From contig DAISGD010000027.1 of assembly GCA_036823295.1 (NCBI GenBank), positions 1 to 41,991 on the forward strand: DNA of 41,991 nucleotides, given 5' to 3'. Source of the stretch: UBA4742 sp002403895. Lineage in GTDB: Bacteria > Actinomycetota > Acidimicrobiia > Acidimicrobiales > Acidimicrobilacustridaceae. Position 1 is the stretch's first letter. Each line of letters begins with the position of its first letter. The position numbers were made by a program, and so were the translations under genes. Positions 1 to 8,067 of this stretch are shown here, piece by piece. A model generated the notes under the pieces. It made no database searches, had not been told where the DNA came from, and saw nothing but the letters and a program-made list of their open reading frames with translations.

Positions 1-36
1 CTCGGTTGGTGGCGGCGGGTCAAACGGCCGGGCCGA

Positions 37-231
37 TCAGGCGATCCGGGTGGTGATCTGGCGGGTGAGGAACCACGCCGCGAAGCCTAGGAGGACGAAC
101 CCGAACGCGTAGCGCGGCTTGGCGATGGGCACCTGGCGATATCCACGCCGCGCTGCCCCCTGGCTGACGTCGGCCGCGTGCGCGCAAAGTTCGGGCTCGC
201 GTGGGGCTACCGTCACCGCCGTGCGTGCCAT
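37..231 (-). CDS. Possible small single-pass membrane protein
   Basis: This candidate gene of 64 codons reads away from the DUF2752 gene, with 37 bp between the two starts. The product has a polar first half and one hydrophobic segment near the C-terminus (about residues 46-57, YAFGFVLLGFAA) followed by a short basic tail. I recognise no family. A much longer reading frame on the same strand runs back over the DUF2752 gene, so only this last part is likely to be real. The evidence is limited to the plausible membrane segment and the divergent layout. Confidence 0.3.
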   Translation of the reverse strand: MARTAVTVAPREPELCAHAADVSQGAARRGYRQVPIAKPRYAFGFVLLGFAAWFLTRQITTRIA

Positions 232-268
232 CAGCGATGACGCCCAACCGAGGAGCGGCCCGTCGACG

Positions 269-682
269 ATGAACGTAGCCATTGACCGCACCGATCGCAT
301 GCGTTGGGTCACCGGCCTCGCTCTCGCTGGCGTTCTTGCTGCGGTCGTGCTCGCCGTCATCGGCGGATTTCCGTTCGACACGCCGATGCCGACACACAGC
401 TTCGGCTGGGTCGAGCCCAGCTGCGGACTCACCCGTGGATCGACCGCCATAGCGCGTGGCGACTTCGCGACCGCTTGGCACTACAACCCGGCCAGCTTCC
501 TGGTCATGGGCTTTGGGTTGATGGGCATCGTCCGAACCGCCGTCGGCTACGTCACCGGGCGCTGGATCAATGTCTCCTACAAGCCTGGCCGCCTCGCGTT
601 GTCACTCGCCGCGATCGCATTCTTCGGCCTTTGGGCCTATCAACAGACCAACGCCGACTTCATCATCCACGCCCGGGTCTGA
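269..682 (+). CDS. DUF2752-like small membrane protein
   Basis: The 137-residue product matches the DUF2752 pattern: a first membrane helix (about residues 12-33), then the conserved stretch CGLTRG, A-GDF, A, YNP (about residues 51-76), then two more hydrophobic helices. The family's function is unknown; members are short inner-membrane proteins. I chose the ATG at 269 because the residues encoded further upstream are low-complexity and unlike the family, and because an AGGAG lies at 251-255, although its spacing of 13 nt is long. The next gene converges on it. No copper-island operator is found in front of it, so it may not belong to the metal regulon. Confidence 0.7.
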   Translation: MNVAIDRTDRMRWVTGLALAGVLAAVVLAVIGGFPFDTPMPTHSFGWVEPSCGLTRGSTAIARGDFATAWHYNPASFLVMGFGLMGIVRTAVGYVTGRWINVSYKPGRLALSLAAIAFFGLWAYQQTNADFIIHARV

Positions 683-736
683 CCAAGCTGCCTTCGGACG
701 AACCGATCCTGGGTCACGGAGCGAGCGGAGGCGGGT

Positions 737-1909
737 CTACCCGACCCGGCCGGCAGCGATGCGAGCGCCACTCCACCAGTAGATGGAGTCGACCTTTACC
801 CAGGAGCCGCTGTTGGGCGCGTGGACCATCTGTCCACCGCCGATGTAGAGGCCGACATGACCGGGGTCGCCGCTCTCGCCTGGTCCCCACACGAAGACGA
901 GATCCCCGGGTTGCAGAGCCGAGATGGGAATCGGGCGTGTGACGGCCAGCTGGCTACCCGTGTAGTGCGGCAGGCTCACGCCGGCGTGAGCCCAGGCCCA
1001 CAGCGTCAGACCAGAACAGTCGAACGTGTCGGGTCCTGCCGCGCCCCACACGTACTTCGCGCCGAGCTTGCTCATGGCCGCAGCGACGGCCTGAGCGCCG
1101 CGTCCGTTCGGCGCGACGATCGGGCCGGGTGTGATGGTCGTCGGTGGCGTCGGGCTGGGAGCGATTCCGGGCGGCGGGTTCTCAGCTGGTGCTGTGGTCT
1201 TCGCTGCGGCGGCCTGGGCAGCCGCCGCCTGGGCGGTCTGCTGGGCCAGCTGCTGCGCCGCTTGGTCCCGTCGGGCCTGTTCGGCGGCAACCAGCCCGGC
1301 CAGCTCCGTGTCGATCTGGGACTTGAGCTGGGTCTGCTGGGCGACCGCGGCGTCGGCCTCTCGTTGTGCCGAGTCAATTCGGTCGGACTCGACCTGGGCC
1401 GCATCGACTTGTTCCTGCAGGCGGGCCCCTTCGTCGGTGGCGTTCTTCTTCGCCGACGCGAGCTGGTCGAGCAGGTCGGCGCGGTTGCCCGACAGCGTCT
1501 GCATGTAGCCGGTCTTCACGGGAACGTCGTTGGGTTGGCTCGACAGACTTACGTCGAGCGCCGCCCCGTCATTGCCAGCGACATAGGCGCTGACGGCGAA
1601 GCTCGTCAATTGGCCTTTCGCAGTGTCGATGTCGGCGTTGGCAGCATCGACGCGAGCGCGTGCTGAGTCGACGCCGTGGTTGGCCTCAGCAAGGTGTTGT
1701 CTCGCGACCTCAGACTGGTTCGCCAGCGACATCAGCTTGGCGTTCAGCCCGTCGAGGCTGTCGGCGATCTGCTGTGCTTCTGCTTGTTTGTCTGTCACCT
1801 GGCTTGCGCTCGCTGCGGGGGATCCCCCGGGGAGCACCACCGACACGATCAGGCTCGCGGCGATCAGAACGATTGCTGAGCGCAGTACCGGTCGGAGCGA
1901 GGGAGGCAT
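737..1909 (-). CDS. Exported NlpC/P60 cell-wall peptidase with N-terminal coiled coil
   Basis: The 390-residue product is a secreted peptidoglycan hydrolase of the RipA type. It has a hydrophobic signal sequence (about residues 10-35), a long Ala/Gln/Asp-rich coiled coil (about 37-230), a Pro/Thr linker and a C-terminal NlpC/P60 domain from about 271. The catalytic Cys is C298 in the DCSG motif, the His is H351 in HVGLYIGG, and H363 is the probable third residue. The family cleaves the D-Glu to mDAP bond in stem peptides. Its promoter carries operator site 1, with a TACAAT -10-like box 9 nt before the ATG and no Shine-Dalgarno sequence, so the transcript is probably leaderless. Its presence in a metal-responsive block suggests wall remodelling during metal stress. 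Confidence 0.88.
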   Translation of the reverse strand: MPPSLRPVLRSAIVLIAASLIVSVVLPGGSPAASASQVTDKQAEAQQIADSLDGLNAKLMSLANQSEVARQHLAEANHGVDSARARVDAANADIDTAKGQLTSFAVSAYVAGNDGAALDVSLSSQPNDVPVKTGYMQTLSGNRADLLDQLASAKKNATDEGARLQEQVDAAQVESDRIDSAQREADAAVAQQTQLKSQIDTELAGLVAAEQARRDQAAQQLAQQTAQAAAAQAAAAKTTAPAENPPPGIAPSPTPPTTITPGPIVAPNGRGAQAVAAAMSKLGAKYVWGAAGPDTFDCSGLTLWAWAHAGVSLPHYTGSQLAVTRPIPISALQPGDLVFVWGPGESGDPGHVGLYIGGGQMVHAPNSGSWVKVDSIYWWSGARIAAGRVG

Positions 1910-1910
1910 C

Positions 1911-1926
1911 TACTAATCATTGTAGA
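1911..1926. promoter_or_regulatory. Operator site 1 (BlaI/CopY-type box) over the NlpC/P60 promoter
   Basis: The core is 1913-1925, CTAATCATTGTAG. It is the most divergent of the six boxes but keeps the outer TAC and TGTAG. On the minus strand the box contains a TACAAT hexamer ending 9 nt before the ATG at 1909, so a bound repressor would cover both the -10 box and the start codon. Confidence 0.55.
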
Positions 1927-1982
1927 ATATGGAGATGACCGCAACTCTTTCGTAACAGAACCGCGCGAATGCGGGCCCCGTG

Positions 1983-2390
1983 TCAGCCAGTGGTGCCGTC
2001 CGCCGGATCTGGGGTTGGCGGTGGCCCGCTGGTGGCTGGGCCACCGGTCGTTGTCGTCGGGCAGACCGAGAGCTTTGCCTTCACGCTGTCGGGGAGCGCC
2101 GCAGGGTTCGTGGCGAGGTTCTGATCGATCTTCTTGAACTCGTCGAATGGCACACCGCTCGGCCCAGACAACACGCCGTAGGCGCAGCTACAGCTCTTGA
2201 CGCCCCGGCCAGCCTGGGTGCAGCCGTGGACGAAGTTGGCCTGGGCCACGTCGCCGTAGGCAGTCGGGCTGTTGCTTGGCTGACGGCACCCCGCCACCAA
2301 CACCCCGACGATGAGCGCGAGGGCGAGTTGAGCGGGTTTGACGCTTCCTGTGGGCCGGTTGCGGTGGGCGAAGTGGACCGGGATTGTCAT
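1983..2390 (-). CDS. Small Cys-containing lipoprotein of unknown function
   Basis: The 135-residue product has a basic N-terminus, a hydrophobic segment and a lipobox ending in C35 (VAGC), so it is a predicted lipoprotein. The mature part contains HGC, a CSC pair and a further Cys before a Pro/Thr/Gly-rich C-terminal tail. I do not recognise a named family; the Cys and His residues could form disulfides or bind metal. It lies 66 bp downstream of the M56 protease gene but has its own promoter: TACAGT ends 9 nt before the ATG and is embedded in operator site 2, which is the same geometry as the NlpC/P60 promoter. A role in periplasmic or surface metal handling is inferred only from this shared regulation. 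Confidence 0.75.
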   Translation of the reverse strand: MTIPVHFAHRNRPTGSVKPAQLALALIVGVLVAGCRQPSNSPTAYGDVAQANFVHGCTQAGRGVKSCSCAYGVLSGPSGVPFDEFKKIDQNLATNPAALPDSVKAKLSVCPTTTTGGPATSGPPPTPDPADGTTG

Positions 2391-2391
2391 A

Positions 2392-2407
2392 TACGACAGA
2401 CTGTAGG
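2392..2407. promoter_or_regulatory. Operator site 2 in front of the Cys lipoprotein gene
   Basis: The core is 2394-2406, CGACAGACTGTAG, preceded by TA. The inner ACAG-A-CTGT is a perfect inverted repeat. The minus-strand TACAGT at 2405-2400 is a likely -10 box, 9 nt from the start codon. Confidence 0.75.
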
Positions 2408-2456
2408 AAATAGAGCTGGCTAGTGCCAGTCGCAGCAGGAACGGCGACGCCCGGAT

Positions 2457-3341
2457 CTAGTGAGCGGTACAGACGTGGTCGGCGAAGGTGACCAGGTGGT
2501 GGAGCTGGACTGTCGCGCTGGCCAGACCGAACACGACGGCCGCCGACGCAAAGAGCAGAGCGGTCTTGGTGAGCGCGGTTGCTACGGGTCGGGGTTGAAG
2601 GAGTGCTTCCACCCGTTCCACGACGCCAACTCGTCCCATGGCCAGGTCGGTTGGTCCGGTAGTGGCGAGTGCAGCTCTCGCTACGGCAGTGGCTACTACC
2701 TTCCGGTCGGGGCCGGTGCCGGCGGCTTCTTCGTCGGCCCACCGTTCGGTCTCGAATCGCACACGGTTGACCAGGGGTTGCAGGAGTGGCAGGAATGCGG
2801 CGGCCGTCTCGGTGGCTCGGATGTAGCGGTGGTGCTTCCATCGTAGGTGGGCGTGCTCGTGGGCCAGCAGGGCGTCCCGCTCTCCGCGGTTCAAGGCGGC
2901 GAGCATCGCGGTGGAGACAACCACGGTGCCGGGGCGGCCGGGTATGGCGAACGCGATGGGCTCGAGGGAGTCGACAATCTCCACACCGCAGGTGCTGCGC
3001 CATCTCGCATCGTTACGTCGGTGGCGGTGGAGCGTGACGGCGGCGCGCACGGTGCCCGCCACGAGCAATGTCGCGGCGAGGAGGCCCAACCACAACGAGA
3101 TCGGGTGGTGCTCCGGAGCGCTGACTCGGCACCACTCAGCGAAGGCGACGACCCGGGGCTGGGCCGCTGCGGCTCCGAACACAGCGAGGCTGAGCGCCCA
3201 GACGGTGCCCAAGGCGGAGCCGACCGCGATGCCAGTCAAGGCCCGGGTCGCGGCACGAGGACCAAGGTGGCGCTGCACGCCGCTCGTCAACAACCCGGCG
3301 ACCATGATCCCGACAATCGGGAGCAGGACGGAGGGGTTCAC
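2457..3341 (-). CDS. M56-family (BlaR1/MecR1-type) membrane metalloprotease
   Basis: The 294-residue product has N-terminal membrane segments (about residues 4-21, 34-59 and 82-103), a zinc-protease motif HEHAH at 161-165 with downstream acidic residues in ERWADEEA (about 199-206) as candidate third ligand, and a final membrane segment near 259-278 followed by a short tail that contains His and Cys. BlaR1/MecR1 proteins cleave or trigger cleavage of their partner BlaI/MecI repressor. This one is about half the length of BlaR1 and lacks a penicillin-binding sensor domain, so the signal must be different. Its GTG start overlaps the stop of the repressor gene by 4 nt (GTGA), which implies translational coupling. 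The HxxxxxxHxCxxH-like tail is a candidate metal sensor, which is inference. Confidence 0.85.
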   Translation of the reverse strand: MNPSVLLPIVGIMVAGLLTSGVQRHLGPRAATRALTGIAVGSALGTVWALSLAVFGAAAAQPRVVAFAEWCRVSAPEHHPISLWLGLLAATLLVAGTVRAAVTLHRHRRNDARWRSTCGVEIVDSLEPIAFAIPGRPGTVVVSTAMLAALNRGERDALLAHEHAHLRWKHHRYIRATETAAAFLPLLQPLVNRVRFETERWADEEAAGTGPDRKVVATAVARAALATTGPTDLAMGRVGVVERVEALLQPRPVATALTKTALLFASAAVVFGLASATVQLHHLVTFADHVCTAH

Positions 3342-3712
3342 GACTCGGCGTCGAGGTCGGCGAGCAGCTTGCGCAAGGCGTTCGCCTCTCGAACCGTGAG
3401 GATGTCCACGAAGCGGCTGAGTGCGGCCCGACGATCATCGGTTCGTTCTAGTGCCTGGTGCATCCGCTGGGCGGCCAAATCGGCCTCAGCCACCTCGGCG
3501 GCGTACTCGTATGCCCGGCCACTACGTTGCCGCGACACCAAGCCCTTTTGGGACAGCCTCACCAGGATCGTGGAAACGGTCGTGTAGGCGAGAGGCTGCG
3601 GCAGCTGTTCCCGAACAGCTCCGGGAGACATCGGGCCCGGGGCGGCCCACAGGCACGCCAGCACATCGGCTTCGAGCGCCCCCATCGGCCGGCGATCGCT
3701 CATCTTCCCCAT
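3338..3712 (-). CDS. BlaI/MecI/CopY-family transcriptional repressor
   Basis: The 124-residue product is a typical penicillinase-repressor-family protein. It opens with the family's LEADVLACLWA helix, continues through a winged helix-turn-helix (about residues 13-75, with the recognition-helix region YTTVSTILVRLSQKGLV) and ends in a helical dimerisation region. Family members bind short palindromes with TACA/TGTA or related halves and are released by proteolysis (BlaI, MecI) or metal binding (CopY). No CopY-type C-terminal CxC metal motif is present, and the M56 protease gene follows directly, so a proteolytic switch is more likely. It is probably co-transcribed with the Met-rich lipoprotein gene 69 bp upstream, whose promoter carries operator site 3; that would make it autoregulated. 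Confidence 0.9.
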   Translation of the reverse strand: MGKMSDRRPMGALEADVLACLWAAPGPMSPGAVREQLPQPLAYTTVSTILVRLSQKGLVSRQRSGRAYEYAAEVAEADLAAQRMHQALERTDDRRAALSRFVDILTVREANALRKLLADLDAES

Positions 3713-3781
3713 CCTCGTCGTCGGTTCGCGCTGGTCAGCCTAGCGGCGACCCCGATCCGCGGGGTCCCCGACTCAGCCGAG

Positions 3782-3961
3782 TCACGGCATGGTCTGGTTC
3801 GGGGCCATGGTGTCCCCTGGGTTCATCCCGCCCATCTGGGTGGTCTGCGGCGTGGGGATCGTCGTCGTGGTAGTTGTCCCCGACTGGGTAGTAGACGAGC
3901 AAGCACCCAGTCCGAGAACGAGGGTGGCCGTGACGGCCGCGATGGCAGCGAGGTGGCGCAT
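3782..3961 (-). CDS. Short Met-rich lipoprotein, first gene of the repressor operon
   Basis: The 59-residue product has a basic start, a hydrophobic segment and a lipobox (LGAC, C at about residue 20), then a Thr-rich spacer and a Met-rich tail with MGGM, TM and TMP spacing that suits Cu(I) binding. The ATG at 3961 is chosen because an AAAGGA Shine-Dalgarno lies 5 nt upstream. An upstream in-frame ATG at 4006 falls inside the operator and would place 15 extra residues ahead of the signal sequence. A periplasmic or surface copper-buffering role is inferred from the Met-rich tail and the neighbours. Confidence 0.7.
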   Translation of the reverse strand: MRHLAAIAAVTATLVLGLGACSSTTQSGTTTTTTIPTPQTTQMGGMNPGDTMAPNQTMP

Positions 3962-3998
3962 GGGTTCCTTTGGCGATTTCGTCACCGGAGGCAATTGG

Positions 3999-4015
3999 TA
4001 CGACATACCGTAGTA
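3999..4015. promoter_or_regulatory. Operator site 3 in front of the lipoprotein-repressor-protease operon
   Basis: The core is 4001-4013, CGACATACCGTAG, within TACGACATACCGTAGTA. On the minus strand a TACGGT hexamer occupies the same place in the box as the -10-like hexamers of sites 1 and 2. It lies 38 nt upstream of the lipoprotein start. Confidence 0.7.
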
Positions 4016-4096
4016 GTGGTTTGGATGGCAGCGGCCTCTAGCACGACTGAGTTCACTGGGCGTTCACAGTGTCCCGACGGTGCAATCGTCTGTCCA

Positions 4097-4113
4097 TGCG
4101 ACAGGATGTAGGA
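4097..4113. promoter_or_regulatory. Operator site 4 in front of the multicopper oxidase gene
   Basis: The core is 4099-4111, CGACAGGATGTAG. It shares GCGACAGGATGT with the gene-sense strand of site 5. A CTGTC at 4090-4094 also forms an inverted repeat with GACAG at 4100-4104. It is about 27 nt upstream of the GTG start. Confidence 0.7.
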
Positions 4114-4138
4114 GTCGCAAGTCTCGGAGGAATCGCTC

Positions 4139-5695
4139 GTGAAGGCCCAACTCATTGCCCGTCGTCGGTTCCTGGCTCTGTCAGGCGGGACCGTGTTGTT
4201 GGCGGCCGCCTGCTCGAACGGCAGCTCCGGGTCGGCATCGTCTCCCGAGGCGACGGTCGCCGCCAACGACCCGGTCGTCGCCCAGGTCGAGGGCGGCCGG
4301 ACGGCGGCAGGCGCTCCTGTCGTCTCCCGCTCGTTGCTGGCTGCGCCGGTGACCCTCGACTTCGCCGGGAAGCAGGCCGCGACGTGGGCCTACGGGAACA
4401 CCGCGGGAGGCCCGGAGATTAGAGCGAAGGTCGGCGACATCCTCGAGGTGAAGCTCACCAACCAGCTCCCCGAGGAGACCACTGTGCACTGGCATGGGCT
4501 GGCGTTGCGCAACGACATGGACGGCGTGGTCGACCTCACACAGCCGGCGGTGGCCCCCGGCGGCGAGTTCACCTATCGCTTCGCGCTGTCCGACCCCGGG
4601 ACCTACTGGTTCCACCCGCACATGGGGCTGCAACTCGATCGGGGCCTGTACGCACCGCTGGTGATCGAAGATCCGAACGAGCAGGGTGCGGTCGATGTCG
4701 ATCAGGTCATCATCATCGACGACTGGCTCGACGGCATCTCCGGTACGCCGGCGGACGCGTATGCGGCTGCCCGGTCCATGGGCGGCATGAACATGAGCAG
4801 CGACTCAGGGATGGGCGGGATGAACATGGGCGGCTCGTCGGCCACGACGGGCGAGGGAATGCCGATGGCGCGGTCCGAGGCGTTGGGGGGCGACGCCGGC
4901 GACGTCACCTACGCGTTCCATCTCATCAACGGCCGACCTCCCGAGGACCGGGCGACCTTCGCCGTGCCTGCCGGCAGCAAGGTCCGGCTGCGTCTCATCA
5001 ACGCCGGCTCCGACACGGCGTACCGCTTCGCCATCGGCGGCCATCGCCTCACGGTCACCCACACTGACGGGTACCCCGTCGAGCCGGTCGAGGTCGACAC
5101 GATCCTGTTGGGCATGGGAGAGCGCTACGACGTCGTCGTCCAGCCGAAGTCGGGGGCGTGGCCGGTGGTGGCGGTGGCCGAGGGCAAGGACCAGGCGGCG
5201 ATCGCCGTGCTTCGGACCAGCGACGCCCCGGCCAGCGCGGCGCCGGATCCTGGGGCCCGACCCGCAGAGCTCGCGGGCAGGATGCTCACCCTGGCGGACC
5301 TGAAGGCGACCGAAGCGGTCGCCCTCGACACGAGGCCGCCGGCCACGACGGCCGATCTGGAGCTGACGGGGTCGATGATGGGTTACACGTGGGGCATCAA
5401 TGGGAAGGCCTTCGCCGATGCCGACCCCATCGTCGTCGAGCGGGGGCAGCGGGTTCGGCTCACGATGCACAACGGCACCACGATGTTCCACCCGATGCAC
5501 CTGCACGGCCATACCTTCCGGGTCGGCGCCGCCGCCGATGGTCCCCGGAAGGACACGGTGATCGTCAAGCCGAACGAGACGGTGTCGGTGGACTTCGACG
5601 CCGACAACCCCGGGCGGTGGATGCTGCACTGTCACAACACCTACCACCTGGAATCGGGGATGGCCGCCCCGCTCGGCTATCGGGCGGCCACCTGA
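4139..5695 (+). CDS. Multicopper oxidase, exported, CopA/laccase type
   Basis: The 518-residue product has a twin-arginine-like signal (RRRFLALSG at residues 8-16) and a lipobox ending in C25, so it is probably a Tat-exported lipoprotein. All four copper-ligand clusters are intact: HWHG 117-120, HPH 159-161, HPMHLHGH 451-458 and HCHNTYHLESGM 497-508. A Met-rich loop (about 214-243, two MGGMNM repeats) resembles the Met-rich insert of CueO/CopA enzymes that oxidise Cu(I). The expected role is oxidation of toxic Cu(I) outside the membrane. The GTG start is supported by GGAGGAA 6 nt upstream. The 3' end overlaps the convergent ATPase gene by 19 nt. Copper specificity comes from the family and the Met loop. 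Confidence 0.92.
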   Translation: MKAQLIARRRFLALSGGTVLLAAACSNGSSGSASSPEATVAANDPVVAQVEGGRTAAGAPVVSRSLLAAPVTLDFAGKQAATWAYGNTAGGPEIRAKVGDILEVKLTNQLPEETTVHWHGLALRNDMDGVVDLTQPAVAPGGEFTYRFALSDPGTYWFHPHMGLQLDRGLYAPLVIEDPNEQGAVDVDQVIIIDDWLDGISGTPADAYAAARSMGGMNMSSDSGMGGMNMGGSSATTGEGMPMARSEALGGDAGDVTYAFHLINGRPPEDRATFAVPAGSKVRLRLINAGSDTAYRFAIGGHRLTVTHTDGYPVEPVEVDTILLGMGERYDVVVQPKSGAWPVVAVAEGKDQAAIAVLRTSDAPASAAPDPGARPAELAGRMLTLADLKATEAVALDTRPPATTADLELTGSMMGYTWGINGKAFADADPIVVERGQRVRLTMHNGTTMFHPMHLHGHTFRVGAAADGPRKDTVIVKPNETVSVDFDADNPGRWMLHCHNTYHLESGMAAPLGYRAAT

Positions 5696-8063
5696 GCCGG
5701 TGCCGGCGAGGCTGCCTCGCCGTCGCTCTGCGCGGGGAGGTGCAGCCGCTTGAGGAGGAGGGCGTTGACGGCGACGATGACGCTGGAGCCGGACATGGCT
5801 AGTGCCGCGATCTGGGGGCTCAACCCGAACCCGACGAGGGGCACGAAGATGCCGGCGGCGATGGGGATGGCGATCGAGTTGTAGCCATGGCCCAGCCCAG
5901 GTTCTGGCGCATCTTGCGGACGGTGCCCCGTCCGACCCGCAGGGCGACGACGATGTCTTGAGGGTCTGAGCGCATGAGCACGACGTCCGCTGTCTCGATG
6001 GCTACGTCGGTGCCGGCGCCGATGGCGATGCCGAGGTCGGCCTGAGCCAGGGCGGGTGCATCGTTGACGCCGTCGCCGACCATGGCGACGTGCCGGCCGT
6101 CGCCTTGGAGCTCTCTCACCTTGTCGGCCTTGTCGCCGGGGAGGACCTCGGCGATGACCGTGTCGATGCCGAGCTGGGCAGCGATGCGGTCGGCGGTGGC
6201 CTGGTTGTCGCCGGTCAGCATCACGACCTGGATGCCGAGCTCGTGGAGTTGCTGCACGGTCGGCGCCGAGGTCGGCCGCACGGCGTCGGCCAGGCCGATC
6301 ACGCCGACGGTCTGGCCGTCGACGACCACCCACACCGCGGTCTGGCCGCCCGAGGCGAGTGCGTCGCGGCGTTCGGCGAGCGGCCCGGGATCGACGTGCT
6401 GGCGTTCCAGGAGTCGGGTGTTTCCCACCGCCACGACGTGGCCATCGACGGTAGCGATCGCCCCGTGCCCCGGGATGTTCTCGAAGGTCGTGGTGGCGAC
6501 GGTGGCGATGCCGTCTCGGTCGGCCCGGGCGACCACAGCCCGGGCCAGCGGATGTTCGGACTGCCGCTCTACCGCCGCGGTGAGGCGGAGCAGTTCCCGC
6601 TCGTCGATGCTGTCGACGATCACGTCGGTGACCTCGGGCTCGCCCTTGGTGAGCGTGCCGGTCTTGTCCATGACGACCACGTCGATGGTGGCCGATGCCT
6701 CGATGGCGGACGCGTTCTTGAACAGGACGCCGCGGCCTGCCCCCAGGCCTGAGCCGACCATGATCGCCGTCGGGGTGGCCAGACCGAGTGCGTCGGGGCA
6801 GGTCACGACCACCACCGTGATGGCGTACAGGAGGGCCTCGGTGACCCCGCCGCTGCCGAGGACCATCCAGGCGACGAAGGTGAGCAGTCCGGCGCTGAGG
6901 GCGACGAGCACCAGCCAGAACGCCGCTCGGTCGGCGAGACGCTGCCCGGGTGCCTTGGAGTTCTGGGCTTCCTGCACCATCTTGACGATCTGGGCCAGCG
7001 CGGTGTCGGAGCCGATCTTCGTGGCCCGCACCCGCAAGGTGCCGTTGGTGTTGATGGTGGCGCCGATCACCGTGGAGCCGGGTTCCTTGTGGACGGGGAG
7101 GCTTTCGCCGGTGACGACGGATTCGTCGACGTCGCTCTCGCCGTCTTCCACGGTCCCGTCGACCGCGATCTTGGCGCCTGGGCGGATCACCATGAGATCG
7201 CCCACCGCCACCTCGGCCGTGGGCACTTCGGCCTCGGCGCCGTCGCGGATGACGACGGCCTGGGCCGGCGCCAATTCGAGGAGGGTGCGGATGGCGTCGT
7301 TGGCGCCGCCCCGGGCCCGCATCTCGAACCAGTGGCCGAGCAGCACGAACGCCGCCAGCATCGTGGCGGCCTCGTAGAAGACCGTGCCACCTCCCGTCAC
7401 GGTGACGCCGACCGAGTACAGCCACCCGGTGCCGATGCCGACGGCTACGAGGACCATCATGTCGAGCGTGCGGGCCCGCAGCGCGGCCACCGCGCCGGTG
7501 AAGAAGATGGCCGCCGAGTAGAAGATGACCGGCAGGCTCAGCAGCAGTTGCCACACGTCGTTGCGCAGGCCGAACGGGATCGGGAGATCCAGCTTGAGGA
7601 TCTCCATCCCGATGTGGGAGTAAAGCGTGATCGCCACCGCGAACACGACCGCCACCACGAACCGGTTGCGCATGTCGCGGACCATGTCGTCCATCGACAT
7701 GCCGGCGGCGTGGGGGTGGCCCATCGCGTCCTCGGCCGGTTCCATGGGCGCGTGTTCGTGCGCCATCGCCTCATGGTCCGCCTCGGCCGCCACCGCTGGG
7801 GCGGCACCGTCCATGGCCATCGGATCGCAGACGTGGCCGGGGACGGACTGGCCAGCGCAGTGGTACCCGCACTCGGTCACCCACCGGCGTAGGTCACCGA
7901 GCGATGTGGTCGACGCGTCGAAGGTGACCGTCGCGGTCTGGCCGACAGGGTTGGCGTCGACCGCCACGACACCCGGCCGCCGGCCGAGCACCGCCTCGAC
8001 TCGCGCCTGCTCCGAGGAGAACAGCAGCCCCCGCACGTCGAGCACCACCGTGTCCTGGCTCAC
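5677..8063 (-). pseudogene. CopB-like P1B heavy-metal ATPase interrupted by a one-base frameshift
   Basis: The gene would encode about 795 residues. The product has an HMA-like fold without the CxxC motif (about 5-68), a His/Met-rich stretch (about 80-124), the actuator TGES at 318-321, a CPD motif at 422-424 where CPC or CPH is usual, phosphorylation site DKTGT at 466-470, SEHP near 502-505 and GDGVNDAPAL near 663-672. The frame breaks after M726: at 5885-5886 two C stand where three are needed for the conserved NLGWAMGYN, and the last two helices (GYNSIAIPIA, MSGSS) continue in the next frame to 5677. As read, the protein would lose its last ~69 residues and gain a 21-residue unrelated tail. 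The GTG at 8063 is preferred because GGAGAGG precedes it; an ATG at 8096 is possible. Cu export is inferred from YN and MSxSS residues. Confidence 0.85.
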
Positions 8064-8067
8064 GTCG

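Noticed and set aside
3626..3645. GCCCGGGGCGG match to the tRNA-Leu 3' end as a possible second att site
   Set aside because: The match is 11 bp of GC-only sequence inside the repressor coding region and does not extend into the T arm.
4783..4850. Tandem repeat in the multicopper oxidase gene
   Set aside because: It encodes the repeated MGGMNM of the Met-rich loop, a known style in these enzymes, so it is not an independent DNA repeat.
5880..5892. Programmed ribosomal frameshift in the ATPase gene
   Set aside because: There is no slippery heptamer, downstream pseudoknot or internal Shine-Dalgarno at the site, and P1B ATPases are not known for this. A lost base in a C run explains it.
5677..7554. 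Long minus-strand frame ending in the ATPase C-terminus
   Set aside because: Only its last ~70 codons encode family-like sequence; the rest is Arg/Gly/His-rich shadow of the ATPase in another frame. It is explained by the frameshift, not by a second gene.
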